Below, in pieces: positions 1-8,452 of a stretch of DNA of 64,000 nucleotides (position 1 is its first letter; every line of letters begins with the position of its first letter). Below the pieces are notes generated by a model. The model worked only from the letters and a program-made list of their open reading frames with translations, did no database searches and was not told the DNA's origin. Source of the DNA: Oceanicella sp. SM1341 (GTDB taxonomy: Bacteria > Pseudomonadota > Alphaproteobacteria > Rhodobacterales > Rhodobacteraceae); the NCBI RefSeq assembly GCF_003448965.1, contig NZ_QRGC01000003.1, positions 186,001-250,000 of the forward strand, in the 5' to 3' direction. The translations under genes and the position numbers were made by a program.

Positions 1-1104
1 GTAGTCGATCGCCTGCACCGCGCCGCCCATTTCGTCGATCTTCGCGAGCTCGGCGCGCGCGCCTTCCTTCAGCGCCTCCACCTTCGCGTCGACCGCCGGG
101 TTGCCGTCGAACAGGTCGCCGAACTCCAGCAGGTCGGTCTCGTAGGCGAGGATCTGCTGCATGCGCAGCGACCATTGCTGGTCCCACGGCCGCGGCAGAC
201 CCAGCGCCTCGTTCCAGGCGGGAAGCTGCACCGCCCGGGCGCGGGCCTTCTTCGACAGGGTCACCGCCAGCATCTCGAGCAGGATGCGGTAGACGTTGTT
301 CTCCGGCTGCTGCTCGGTGAGGCCGAGCGAGTTCACCTGCACGCCGTAGCGAAAGCGGCGGGCCTTCTCGTCCTCCACGCCGTAGCGGGTGGCGCAGATC
401 TCGTCCCACAGGTCGGTGAAGGCGCGCATCTTGCACATCTCGGTCACGAAGCGGATGCCGGCGTTCACGAAGAAGGAGATGCGCTGCACCACCTTCGGGA
501 AATCCTCCTCCGGCACCTGGCCGCGCACCTCGTCGAGCACGGCGCAGGCGGTGGCGAGCGCGAAGGCCAGCTCCTGCTCCGGCGTCGCTCCCGCCTCCTG
601 CAGGTGGTAGGAGCAGACGTTCATCGGGTTCCACTTCGGCACCTCGGTGTAGCAGTAGCGCGCGATGTCGCCGATCAGCCGCAGCGAGGGCTCGGGCGGG
701 AAGACATAGGTGCCGCGCGAGAGGTATTCCTTGATGATGTCGTTCTGCACCGTGCCCTGGAGGGCGGCCAGGTCGGCGCCCTGCTCCTCGGCCACGGCGA
801 TGTAGAGCGCCAGCAGCCAGGCCGCGGTGGCGTTGATGGTCATCGAGGTGTTCATCTGCTCGAGCGGGATATCGGCGAAGAGGGCGCGCATGTCGCCGAT
901 ATGGCTCACCGGCACGCCCACCTTGCCCACCTCGCCGCGCGCGAGCACATGATCGCTGTCATAGCCGGTCTGGGTGGGCAGGTCGAAGGCCACGGAGAGG
1001 CCGGTCTGCCCCTTGGCGAGGTTGGCGCGGTAGAGCGCGTTCGAGGCCGCGGCCGTGGAATGGCCGGCATAGGTGCGGAACAGCCAGGGTCTGTCAGTCG
1101 CCAT
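1..1104 (-). CDS. ecm: Ethylmalonyl-CoA mutase, N-terminal part (cut by window edge)
   Basis: This is the first 368 residues of a methylmalonyl-CoA-mutase-family protein; the rest lies beyond the left edge. The family uses adenosylcobalamin to rearrange carbon skeletons, and Ecm converts (2R)-ethylmalonyl-CoA to methylsuccinyl-CoA in the ethylmalonyl-CoA pathway. The product starts MATDRPWLFRTYAGHSTA and contains the substrate-domain stretches FDLPTQTGYDSDH and MNTSMTINATAAW. The ATG at 1104 has a very strong GGAGGAGGAG ribosome-binding site. It is divergent from ccr, whose product supplies its substrate; that pairing favours Ecm over methylmalonyl-CoA mutase, which would be the alternative on family membership alone. 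Confidence 0.88.
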   Translation of the reverse strand, partial: MATDRPWLFRTYAGHSTAAASNALYRANLAKGQTGLSVAFDLPTQTGYDSDHVLARGEVGKVGVPVSHIGDMRALFADIPLEQMNTSMTINATAAWLLALYIAVAEEQGADLAALQGTVQNDIIKEYLSRGTYVFPPEPSLRLIGDIARYCYTEVPKWNPMNVCSYHLQEAGATPEQELAFALATACAVLDEVRGQVPEEDFPKVVQRISFFVNAGIRFVTEMCKMRAFTDLWDEICATRYGVEDEKARRFRYGVQVNSLGLTEQQPENNVYRILLEMLAVTLSKKARARAVQLPAWNEALGLPRPWDQQWSLRMQQILAYETDLLEFGDLFDGNPAVDAKVEALKEGARAELAKIDEMGGAVQAIDY

Positions 1105-1395
1105 CGCTCTCTCCTCCTCCCCCCTCACGAACAGCCTGTGCGTCTGGCCGATTCGGGTCCATGCTGCTCTGGCTGGCTATAGGATATTCCGCAGCGCAGC
1201 GCAAATGGTGAAGCAACAATCTGTCTTCACAGATTTATCTTTGGAACTTTCCTTGCGCAACGATCTTTCACTCGATGCGCAGATTCCGCCTTGCGTGCTC
1301 GCGCTTGAAATGTAATGACCCGATTGCACTATAATAAGACTGATTGTTGCGCAGCCATTGCCCGGCTGCCCCCAGAACGGCAGGAGGAAAGACGC
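1105..1395. promoter_or_regulatory. Divergent ecm/ccr control region with inverted repeat
   Basis: This 291-bp spacer separates the divergent ecm and ccr genes and is much richer in A and T than its surroundings. It holds a perfect inverted repeat, AATCTGT-CTTC-ACAGATT (1218-1235), and an 8-bp palindrome TTGCGCAA (1253-1260). A sigma-70-like element for ccr can be drawn as TTGAAA (1305-1310) and TATAAT (1330-1335), although the 19-bp spacer is long. The repeat sits between the two genes, where a regulator could act on both. Regulator identity cannot be read from the sequence. Confidence 0.5.
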
Positions 1396-2694
1396 ATGCC
1401 CCCGATGGAAGACGCCATGCCCCGGCCCACGGGTACCGCACCGCAAAAGGATCTCTACCGCGTGGGAGAGATCCCGCCGCTCGGCCATGTGCCCGCGCAG
1501 ATGCACGCCTGGGCCATCCGCCGCGAGCGCCACGGCGAGCCCGACACCGCCATGCAGCTCGAGGTGGTCGACACGCCGAAGCCCGACGCGAACGAGGTGC
1601 TGGTGTTCGTGATGGCCGCCGGGGTGAACTACAACGGCGTCTGGGCCGCGCTCGGCATTCCCATCAGCCCGTTCGACGGCCACAAGGCGCCCTATCACAT
1701 CGCCGGCTCCGATGCCTCGGGCATCGTCTGGGCCGTGGGCGAGAAGGTCACCCGCTGGAAGGTGGGCGACGAGGTGGTCATCCACTGCAACCAGGACGAC
1801 GGCGACGACGAGGAGTGCAACGGCGGCGACCCGATGTTCTCCCCCTCGCAGCGCATCTGGGGCTACGAGACGCCCGACGGCTCCTTCGCCCAGTTCACCT
1901 GCGTGCAGTCGCGCCAGCTCATGCGCCGGCCGGCCCACCTCACCTGGGAGGAGAGTGCGTGCTACACGCTCACGCTCGCCACCGCCTATCGCATGCTCTT
2001 CGGGCACAAGCCGCACGTGCTGCAGCCGGGTGACAACGTGCTGGTCTGGGGCGCCTCGGGGGGCCTCGGCTCCTACGCGGTGCAGCTCATCGCCACGGCG
2101 GGCGCCAACGCCATCGGCGTGATCTCGGAGGAGGACAAGCGCGACTTCGTGCTCTCCCTCGGCGCCAAGGGGGTGCTGAACCGCAAGGACTTCAAGTGCT
2201 GGGGCCAGCTCCCCACCGTGAACACGGAGGAGTACAAGACCTGGTTCGGCGAGGTGCGCAAGTTCGGCAAGGCGATCTGGGACATCACCGGCAAGGGCGT
2301 GAACGTGGACATGGTGTTCGAGCACCCGGGCGAATCCACCTTCCCGGTCTCCACCTTCGTGGTGAAACGCGGCGGCATGGTGGTGATCTGCGCCGGCACC
2401 ACCGGCTTCAACCTCACCATGGACGCGCGCTACATCTGGATGCACCAGAAGCGCATCCAGGGCAGCCATTTCGCCAACCTCAAGCAGGCCTCCGCCGCCA
2501 ACAACCTGATGTGCGAGCGCCGGCTCGACCCCTGCATGTCCGAGGTTTTCCCCTGGGACCAGATCCCCGACGCGCACATGAAGATGCGCCGCAACGAGCA
2601 CAAGCCGGGCAACATGGCCGTGCTGGTCTCGGCCCCCGCGCCGGGCCTGCGCACCTTCGAGGACGCGGTGGAGATGAGCCTCGCCTCGGCCTGA
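1396..2694 (+). CDS. ccr: Crotonyl-CoA carboxylase/reductase
   Basis: The enzyme reductively carboxylates crotonyl-CoA with NADPH and CO2 to (2S)-ethylmalonyl-CoA, the signature step of the ethylmalonyl-CoA pathway. The 432-residue product is a medium-chain dehydrogenase/reductase-fold protein. It carries stretches typical of Ccr, including HIAGSDASGIVWAVG, CNQDDGDDEECNGGDPMF and the nucleotide-binding VWGASGGLGSYAVQL. The ATG at 1396 is preceded by AGGAGGAAA; an earlier in-frame ATG at 1315 lacks such a site. The divergent neighbour ecm encodes a later enzyme of the same pathway. The acidic CNQDDGDDEEC loop separates Ccr from ordinary enoyl reductases. Confidence 0.96.
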   Translation: MPPMEDAMPRPTGTAPQKDLYRVGEIPPLGHVPAQMHAWAIRRERHGEPDTAMQLEVVDTPKPDANEVLVFVMAAGVNYNGVWAALGIPISPFDGHKAPYHIAGSDASGIVWAVGEKVTRWKVGDEVVIHCNQDDGDDEECNGGDPMFSPSQRIWGYETPDGSFAQFTCVQSRQLMRRPAHLTWEESACYTLTLATAYRMLFGHKPHVLQPGDNVLVWGASGGLGSYAVQLIATAGANAIGVISEEDKRDFVLSLGAKGVLNRKDFKCWGQLPTVNTEEYKTWFGEVRKFGKAIWDITGKGVNVDMVFEHPGESTFPVSTFVVKRGGMVVICAGTTGFNLTMDARYIWMHQKRIQGSHFANLKQASAANNLMCERRLDPCMSEVFPWDQIPDAHMKMRRNEHKPGNMAVLVSAPAPGLRTFEDAVEMSLASA

Positions 2695-2715
2695 GCGGCG
2701 CCGCGAATCACCTCT

Positions 2716-2744
2716 CCCCGGCCCGGCGCCCCGCCCGGCCGGGG
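2716..2744 (+). terminator. Possible ccr terminator hairpin
   Basis: CCCCGGCC and GGCCGGGG form an 8-bp G/C stem around a 13-nt loop, 21 bases after the ccr stop codon. There is no T-run, so intrinsic termination is only possible. Confidence 0.35.
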
Positions 2745-2885
2745 CAGGCGCCACCACGGATCAGCCGCTTGGCGCCACCTGCCCTCGCAGTTTCGGGGGA
2801 GTTGAAGACAGCGAGTTCTTCGGCGAAAAGATCCGTGATACTTTTAAATTAATTGCCCATTAACTTTTCTTAAAGAGACTCACCC

Positions 2886-3098
2886 ATGACACAGCACTGG
2901 ATGATCGACGTACTTCTTGATCTGAGCCAATGCGCCCGCGAACACCAGTACGCGGCGCTCGGCGAGGTTCTGGACGACGCCATTCTGGTCGCCGCTGCCG
3001 AGTTCCGGCAGCGCGGGGCCGTGTCCGACACGGGTGAGGGGGATGACGCGCAAGCTGGAGACCGTGCTGGAGACGCTGAAGGGCACTCACTGCGCTGA
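2886..3098 (+). CDS. Small conserved-looking protein upstream of luxR
   Basis: This is a 70-residue open frame, MTQHWMIDVLLDLSQCAREH and onward. The first 45 residues look like a compact helical protein (WMIDVLLDLSQ, LGEVLDDAILVAAAEF), and I recall similar small proteins ahead of LuxR-type genes in Rhodobacterales, though I could not run a search. The last 25 residues overlap the start of luxR and are low-complexity, so the C-terminus may not be conserved. AAAGAG lies seven bases before the ATG as a weak ribosome-binding site. The overlap would couple its translation to that of luxR. No function is assigned. Confidence 0.5.
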   Translation: MTQHWMIDVLLDLSQCAREHQYAALGEVLDDAILVAAAEFRQRGAVSDTGEGDDAQAGDRAGDAEGHSLR

Positions 3099-3756
3099 GA
3101 GCCTGCAGAGCCTCGTGGAAGATCTCCGCGGCATCTACGATGTCGAGCATGTCGTCTACCACGCGCTGAACATCGCCGGCTCGCCCTATGCCGCGCTCAC
3201 CTACACCAACGAATGGGTGGACCGCTACATCGAGGAAGACCTCGGCCGCATCGACCCGGTGATCCAGACCGCGATGCGCCGCTTCCACCCGCTGGACTGG
3301 AAACGGCTCGACTGGACCCCTCCCGGCGCCCGGACCATGCTGGGCGAGGCCATCGCCAACGGATTGGGAAACCAGGGGTATACCCTGCCGATACGCGGGC
3401 CTCGCGGCCAGTTCGCGCTGTTCACCGTGAACGCCTCCGCGGCCGACCGGAGCTGGGACAGCTTCACCGCCGAGACCGCGCAGGACCTGATGCTGATCTC
3501 GCATTTCATCCACCAGAAGGTGCTCGAGATCGAGAACGTCGAGGAAAAGGCCCCGGGGCGCGAGCTTTCCCCGCGCGAGCGCGACACGCTGCATTTCCTC
3601 GCCCTCGGCTATGGCCGCGCCCAGATCGCCGACCGGCTGGGCATTTCCGAGCACACGCTGCGGGTCTATGTCGACAGCGCGCGCTTCAAGCTCGGCGCGC
3701 TGAACGCCACCCATGCGGTGGCAGTCGCCGTCTCCTCCGGCATCATCTTCCCCTGA
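3043..3756 (+). CDS. luxR: LuxR-family acyl-homoserine-lactone-responsive regulator
   Basis: This predicted quorum-sensing regulator has two domains: an N-terminal autoinducer-binding domain (about residues 15-160) and a C-terminal GerE-type helix-turn-helix (about 170-235). The ligand pocket residues typical of the family are visible as YTNEWVDRY, RIDPV and LDWKRLDW. The DNA-binding part reads LSPRERDTLHFLALGYGRAQ with ISEHTLRVYV as recognition region. It lies directly upstream of a luxI gene, the usual arrangement of a cognate pair. The start could instead be GTG at 3034; both lie inside the preceding small frame. The signal it binds cannot be predicted. Confidence 0.9.
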   Translation: MTRKLETVLETLKGTHCAESLQSLVEDLRGIYDVEHVVYHALNIAGSPYAALTYTNEWVDRYIEEDLGRIDPVIQTAMRRFHPLDWKRLDWTPPGARTMLGEAIANGLGNQGYTLPIRGPRGQFALFTVNASAADRSWDSFTAETAQDLMLISHFIHQKVLEIENVEEKAPGRELSPRERDTLHFLALGYGRAQIADRLGISEHTLRVYVDSARFKLGALNATHAVAVAVSSGIIFP

Positions 3757-3888
3757 AGCCCGCCCCGGCGTTGCGCGCAGGCCCCGCCCGGCGCGCGTTG
3801 CGCGGGCTGCGGCTGAGCGCGCGGTCGCGCGGGATTAACCATGAAGCGCCAAGCCTTCCGCAGTCGCAACCTGCCGAGGGCCGCCCCG

Positions 3889-4542
3889 ATGATCCGCTAC
3901 GTCTGTGCTGATGAACTCGCCCGCTTCCCCCGCCTCGCCGCCACCATGTTCCGCGACCGCGCCATCCAGTTCAGCCACCGGCTGCGCTGGGAGGTCTCGG
4001 TCGACGACATCGGCGCCGAGCGAGACCAGTACGACGCGCTGAACCCGATCTACGCCATCTGGCAGCGCCCGGACGGCAGCCACGGCGGCTCCATGCGCAT
4101 CCTGCCCACCACCGGGCGCACCATGGTCAACGAGCATTTCCGCCACCTCAACGGCGGGGTGGAGATCAGCACCCCGCTGGTGTGGGAATGCACCCGCTTC
4201 TGCCTCGCCCCCTCCGCCATGCGAAACCCGCGTGAGGCCGCATTGATCCCCGCCGCGCTGATGCTGGCGGGCTGCGAGCTGGGGCTGCGCTTCGGCCTCA
4301 CCCACGCGGTGGGGGTGTTTGACGCCCGGATGATCCGCATCTACCGCAGCCTCGGCTGGTCGCCGGAGATCCTCGGGCGCGAGGGCACGGGCCGCTCGGC
4401 CGTGGCCGTGGGCCTCTGGCCGGTGGACGACGCGAGCCGCCGCGCCATTGCCGCCCGCTCCGGCCTGCCGGCGCGCATCGCCGCGGAATGGTTCGAGCTC
4501 TCCTTCCCCGAAACGAACATGGCCGCCATCGCCGCGGAATGA
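3889..4542 (+). CDS. luxI: Acyl-homoserine-lactone synthase
   Basis: This 217-residue LuxI-type enzyme makes N-acyl-homoserine lactones from S-adenosylmethionine and an acyl carrier. Conserved family positions are visible: an early R-x3-F pair in MFRDRAIQF, W in LRWEVSV, the D-x2-D pattern in ERDQYDALNP, the GGSMRILPT strand, and the catalytic E and R in WECTRFC. The ATG at 3889 has CGAGGG nine bases upstream; a longer in-frame start at 3841 adds 16 residues that do not fit the family. It follows luxR by 132 bp in the same direction. No clear 20-bp lux box was found upstream. Confidence 0.93.
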   Translation: MIRYVCADELARFPRLAATMFRDRAIQFSHRLRWEVSVDDIGAERDQYDALNPIYAIWQRPDGSHGGSMRILPTTGRTMVNEHFRHLNGGVEISTPLVWECTRFCLAPSAMRNPREAALIPAALMLAGCELGLRFGLTHAVGVFDARMIRIYRSLGWSPEILGREGTGRSAVAVGLWPVDDASRRAIAARSGLPARIAAEWFELSFPETNMAAIAAE

Positions 4543-4543
4543 T

Positions 4544-4580
4544 GCCCCCGGGGCTGGCCGAACCGGCCCGCCCCGGGGGC
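4544..4580 (+). terminator. luxI terminator hairpin
   Basis: A two-part stem begins two bases after the luxI stop: GCCCCCGGGG pairs with CCCCGGGGGC, enclosing a second stem GGCCG/CGGCC around AAC. A second hairpin follows (GGGTCAGGC 4590-4598 with GCCTGACCC 4606-4614). Neither has a T-run. Confidence 0.55.
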
Positions 4581-4724
4581 AGGGCGAACGGGTCAGGCTG
4601 ACAGGGCCTGACCCTGCATTCTCGCCCTAACCGATTGAAACAGCGCAAAATACTTTTTCAGATTGTGATTCAATCCGAAACGGTTTTGCTCTAAAACTGC
4701 CCGGGCGCAACCCCCGGAGCCCCG

Positions 4725-6245
4725 ATGCAGTTTTCCCCCGACCAGGCGGCCGCCTACGACGCCATCGCCGAGCGCCTCGCCGCAGCGGGGGTCGACCTCG
4801 CCAATGGCTCCACCACCCCGGCGCGCGAGGATGCGGCGCGCGGCGTGCTCGCGGTGCTCGGCAAGGCGGGCTCGGGCAAGACGCTGCTGCTCGCCGAGCT
4901 GGTGAAGGAGCTGCTCGCCGCCGGCGTGCAGGCCGTCTCGGCGGACTGGGAGGGCAAGCGCAAGCAGGACCGGCGCACCTTCGCCGTGCTCGCCCCCACC
5001 AACAAGGCCGCCTCGGTGCTGCGCAACCGCGGCGTGCCGGCCACCACCATTCACCGCATCCTCTACACCCCGGTCTACGACCCCGAGTACGAGCGCATCG
5101 CCGAGTGGCTGGCCGGCGAGGGCGAGCGCCCGGTGATCGAGGGGCTGACCGACGAGGCGCTCGACCGCGCGCATGCCTTCTACCAGCTCAACCCCTCCAT
5201 CCCCGGGGCGCTGGCCACCGCCGGCCTGCGCGGCTCCGACTTCATCACCGGCTGGAAGCGCCGGGAAGACCCGCTCGACATCGGCCTGATCGACGAGAGC
5301 TCGATGCTCGACGACCGGCAGATGGAGGACCTGGGCGAGATCTTCTCCACCCTGCTGCTGTTCGGCGACCCGGCGCAGCTCGCGCCCGTCGGCCAGTCCG
5401 GCTCCATGGCCTTCGACACCCTGCCCGAGGGCCGGCGCCTCATCCTGTCGCGCGTGCACCGGCAGGCGGCGGACAACCCGATCCTCGACCTCGCCCATGC
5501 GCTGGCCGATGAGAACCTGCGCTTCGACCAGTTCGAGCGCATGATCGAGGACGCGGCGAAGCGCGACGACCGGGTGCGGGTGAGCCCGCGGGTGGATGCC
5601 ACGCTGATGTCGCGCTCGCCGGTGCTGGTGTGGCGCAACGCGACGCGCATCCGCCTCATCAACGCCTTCCGCGGCGCCTACCAGGCCCCGGAGGACGCGC
5701 TGCTGCCCGGCGAGCCGCTGATCTGCGACGGCATCGAGCTGCCGCTCAAGCACCGCAAGAAGCGCATCGACCTCGAGGCCCGCGGCCTGATCAAGGGCGC
5801 GCAAGTGATCTACCTCGGCGCCGGGCGCAAGCCGGGCTTCTCGCGCCTGCACGTGGTGGGCGCGGAAGACCCGAGGGTGAACGCCGCCTGCATCGTGCAG
5901 ATCGAGAAGCCGGGGGAGGAGGAGCCCTTCATCCCCTTCGCCGCGCGCATGGGCGCCACCTTCCTGCACGGTGCGGCGGTGACCATCCACAAGGCGCAGG
6001 GCTCGCAGTGGCGCGAGGTGCAGGTGTTCGCCCCCGATCTCTATGCCGCCGCGCAGTCCGGCCGTGCGGAGGCCGGCATCCCGCTGTGGAAGCGCCTCGC
6101 CTATGTCGCCATCACCCGCGCCGAGGAGCGGCTGCACTGGGTGACGCGCTACATGCTGGCCCGCCCGGCCGAGCCGCTCGGGATCGAGGACCTCCCCGCC
6201 CCCACGCCGCAGTTCGACCTCACGGTGCAGGAGCAGGAGGCCTGA
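4725..6245 (+). CDS. RecD/Dda-like SF1B DNA helicase
   Basis: This is a 506-residue ATP-dependent helicase of superfamily 1. The motifs appear in order: Walker A GKAGSGKT (about residue 46), APTNKAA, Walker B LIDESSML, GDPAQLAPVG, the arginine-bearing VHRQ, TIHKAQGSQW and the C-terminal YVAITRAEERL. The arrangement matches small RecD2/Dda-type enzymes rather than RecD of a RecBCD complex, since no recB or recC lies nearby. The start has CGGAG just upstream. It stands alone between luxI and a convergent hydrolase gene, with which its 3' end overlaps by 26 bp. A role in repair or recombination is inferred from the family. Confidence 0.88.
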   Translation: MQFSPDQAAAYDAIAERLAAAGVDLANGSTTPAREDAARGVLAVLGKAGSGKTLLLAELVKELLAAGVQAVSADWEGKRKQDRRTFAVLAPTNKAASVLRNRGVPATTIHRILYTPVYDPEYERIAEWLAGEGERPVIEGLTDEALDRAHAFYQLNPSIPGALATAGLRGSDFITGWKRREDPLDIGLIDESSMLDDRQMEDLGEIFSTLLLFGDPAQLAPVGQSGSMAFDTLPEGRRLILSRVHRQAADNPILDLAHALADENLRFDQFERMIEDAAKRDDRVRVSPRVDATLMSRSPVLVWRNATRIRLINAFRGAYQAPEDALLPGEPLICDGIELPLKHRKKRIDLEARGLIKGAQVIYLGAGRKPGFSRLHVVGAEDPRVNAACIVQIEKPGEEEPFIPFAARMGATFLHGAAVTIHKAQGSQWREVQVFAPDLYAAAQSGRAEAGIPLWKRLAYVAITRAEERLHWVTRYMLARPAEPLGIEDLPAPTPQFDLTVQEQEA

Positions 6246-6918
6246 GCAGCGCGGCGAGATGCGCCGTCACCGCCTCCGGCCGCTCGAGCGAGGCGATGTG
6301 CCCGCAACCGGGCAGGCTCTCGAAGACGGCGCCGGGCAGCGCCGCCAGCCCCGCGTGCAGCCGCGGCGGGCACACCCGGTCCTCCGCCCCCACCAGCACG
6401 CGCAGCGGCACCGGCGGCAGGCCGGCGAGCCGCGGCAGCATGTCGGCCCGCCCGTCGAGCGCACGGGACTGGGCGTGGTAGGCCGCCTCGGGCACCGCCG
6501 CCATCCGCGCCGCCATCTCGCCGCCCAGACGGGCCGCAGCACCCGCATCATGGCCGAAGAACTTCGCCACGAAGGGGGTGACGAAGGCGCCCAGCCCCTC
6601 ACGCCTAACCCGCTCGCGCTGGCCTGCGCGCCACTCCCGCTCCACCGACCGGGCGGCGAAGGGGTCGGTGTCCATCACGCAGACACCGGCGAGGCGCTGC
6701 GGCGCGCGGGCCAGCACCTCCAGCGCCACCATGCCGCCGAGCGACAGGCCGGCGAGCGCGAAGCGCTCCGGCGCCTCGGCGAGCAGCCGCTCGGCCATGC
6801 CGGCGATGCTGTCGTCGCGCGTGATGTCGGCAATGGCGATGTCGCCGCCCAGTGCCGCCATCTGCGGCGCGTAGAGCCAGGCACCGCAGAGATGGCCGGG
6901 CACGAGGATCAGCCGCAT
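6220..6918 (-). CDS. Alpha/beta-fold hydrolase
   Basis: This 232-residue protein has the core features of an alpha/beta hydrolase: an oxyanion-side LVPGHLCGAW near the N-terminus, the nucleophile elbow GLSLGG with catalytic Ser near residue 86, an acidic VGAEDRVCPP, and the catalytic His in LPGCGHIASLERPE. The substrate is unknown; esters of small acids or lactones are common for this class. The ATG at 6918 follows GGAGG. The gene lies 25 bp downstream of the acetyltransferase gene on the same strand, and its 3' end overlaps the convergent helicase gene. Confidence 0.83.
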   Translation of the reverse strand: MRLILVPGHLCGAWLYAPQMAALGGDIAIADITRDDSIAGMAERLLAEAPERFALAGLSLGGMVALEVLARAPQRLAGVCVMDTDPFAARSVEREWRAGQRERVRREGLGAFVTPFVAKFFGHDAGAAARLGGEMAARMAAVPEAAYHAQSRALDGRADMLPRLAGLPPVPLRVLVGAEDRVCPPRLHAGLAALPGAVFESLPGCGHIASLERPEAVTAHLAALLRPPAPAP

Positions 6919-6943
6919 GCCGCCTCCGGCCCCCCCGCGGGGC

Positions 6944-7498
6944 TCATCCGAACTGCTCCGCCCGGATGCGGTAGAGCATGTGCCGGCGCAGGGGCCCGGA
7001 GGCCACGGCGGGGTGGTCGAAATCCTCGCCCGCATCGCGCCGCATGCCCAGCCGCTGCATCACCCGCTCCGAGGCGCGGTTCGGCAGGGCGGTGAAGGCC
7101 ACGATCTCCGCCAGCCCGCGCACCCGGAAGCCCCAGCCCAGCATGGCCCGCGCCGCCTCCGTGGCATAGCCCTGCCCCCAGGCGAAGCGGGCAAAGCGCC
7201 AGCCCACCTCCACGAAGGGCCCGAGCGGCGCGAAATCGCCCCGCGCCAGCCCCGCCATGCCGAGAAAGGCGCCGTCCTCGCGGCGGATCACCGGCATGAA
7301 GCACATGCCGTCGCGCTCCATGCGCACATGCTGGCGGGCGATGGCGGCGTCGCTCTGGTCACGGGTGAGGGGCGCGGGGAAGTGGCGCATCACCTCCGGA
7401 TCGGTGTTCAGCGCGGCGAAAGGCGCGTGGTCCTCCGCCTGCCACATGCGCAGCACCAGCCGCTCGGTGCCGAGGTGGAAGCGCCCGACCGTGCTCAC
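6944..7498 (-). CDS. GNAT-family acetyltransferase (RimJ/RimL-like)
   Basis: This 184-residue protein carries the RimJ/RimL-type GNAT fold. The start FHLGTERLVLRMWQAEDHAP is the usual opening strand of this subgroup. The acetyl-CoA binding stretch is GQGYATEAARAML, and the late VAFTALPNRASERVMQRLGM is the diagnostic alpha4-beta7 region. The substrate may be a protein N-terminus or a small amine. It starts with GTG, overlapping the stop of the upstream FadR-type regulator gene by four bases, so the two are probably translated together. Confidence 0.83.
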   Translation of the reverse strand: MSTVGRFHLGTERLVLRMWQAEDHAPFAALNTDPEVMRHFPAPLTRDQSDAAIARQHVRMERDGMCFMPVIRREDGAFLGMAGLARGDFAPLGPFVEVGWRFARFAWGQGYATEAARAMLGWGFRVRGLAEIVAFTALPNRASERVMQRLGMRRDAGEDFDHPAVASGPLRRHMLYRIRAEQFG

Positions 7499-8286
7499 GC
7501 CCCGCCCCGCCGCCCCGGGCCGCGCGCCCGCTCCAGCGACAGGCGCATCTGCGCGATCTCCTCGCGCGAGCGCGAACGCTCCAGCGCGTGCATCGCCTGC
7601 TCGATATAGCCCAGATGCGCCTCCACCGCGGCGCGGGCGGCGGCGGGCTCGCGCGCGAGGATGGCGGTGAGGATGGCGCGGTGCTGGCCCAGAAGCTCGT
7701 CACGCGTGGCGCGCACCGAGAACAGAACCTGCCGGTTGTAGAACACGCCGCGGCGCAGCAGGTCGAACATCGAGCGCATCATGTGCAGCATCACCACGTT
7801 ATGCGCGGCCTCCACGATGGACATGTGGAAGTCGGCGTCGAGCCCGGCTTCCTCATCCGGGTTGCGCTTGTCATGCGCGGCCTCCATGCGGGCGAAAATG
7901 GCCGAGATCACCGCATGGTCGGCCTCCGAACCGTGGCGGGCGGCACGGTCGGCGGCCAGCCCCTCGAGGTCGCGGCGGAAGGAGAGATAGTCGAACAGCG
8001 CCGCGTCATGGGTGGCGAAGAGCTCGATCAGCGGCGGCGCGAAGGCCGAGCCCAGCACCTCGGCCACGAACACGCCGGAGCCCGGGCGGGTGACCACGAG
8101 CCCCCGCTCCTCCAGCTCGGCCAGCGCGAGGCGCAGCGAGGGGCGCGAGACCGCGAGCTGCTCGGAGAGCTCGCGCTCCGCCGGAAGCCGGGCGCCGGGG
8201 CGCAGGATGCCGCGCAGGATCAGCTCCTCGATCTGGCGGCGCACCGCCTCGGACACCTTCTCCGGCACGATCTTGCGAAACGGCAT
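7495..8286 (-). CDS. FadR-subfamily GntR transcriptional regulator (FCD domain)
   Basis: This 263-residue regulator has an N-terminal winged helix (about residues 8-75; PGARLPAERELSEQLAVSRP) and a C-terminal all-helical FCD ligand domain. The metal/ligand residues of the FCD fold can be seen in DADFHMSIVEAAHN and the late LGQHRAILTAI. It resembles the PdhR/LldR group, which responds to small carboxylates. The start at 8286 follows AAGGAGA. It is divergent from cysG and overlaps the downstream acetyltransferase gene. Its target is unknown; palindromic sites elsewhere in this window are candidates, but nothing links them directly. Confidence 0.87.
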   Translation of the reverse strand: MPFRKIVPEKVSEAVRRQIEELILRGILRPGARLPAERELSEQLAVSRPSLRLALAELEERGLVVTRPGSGVFVAEVLGSAFAPPLIELFATHDAALFDYLSFRRDLEGLAADRAARHGSEADHAVISAIFARMEAAHDKRNPDEEAGLDADFHMSIVEAAHNVVMLHMMRSMFDLLRRGVFYNRQVLFSVRATRDELLGQHRAILTAILAREPAAARAAVEAHLGYIEQAMHALERSRSREEIAQMRLSLERARGPGRRGGA

Positions 8287-8452
8287 GCCGTTCTCCTTCT
8301 TCCGCCCGGAAAATGGACGAGCCGCCGCCCCGCGGCAAGGCCGCAATAGTAGCAATGGCCGGGCCGCTGCGGGCGCCCGGGAAAATCCTTCAGCCGGCGG
8401 TTTCGGCCGCCCGGCATTTCGCACTACATTCAGCGCGAACCGGAGGTCCCCC

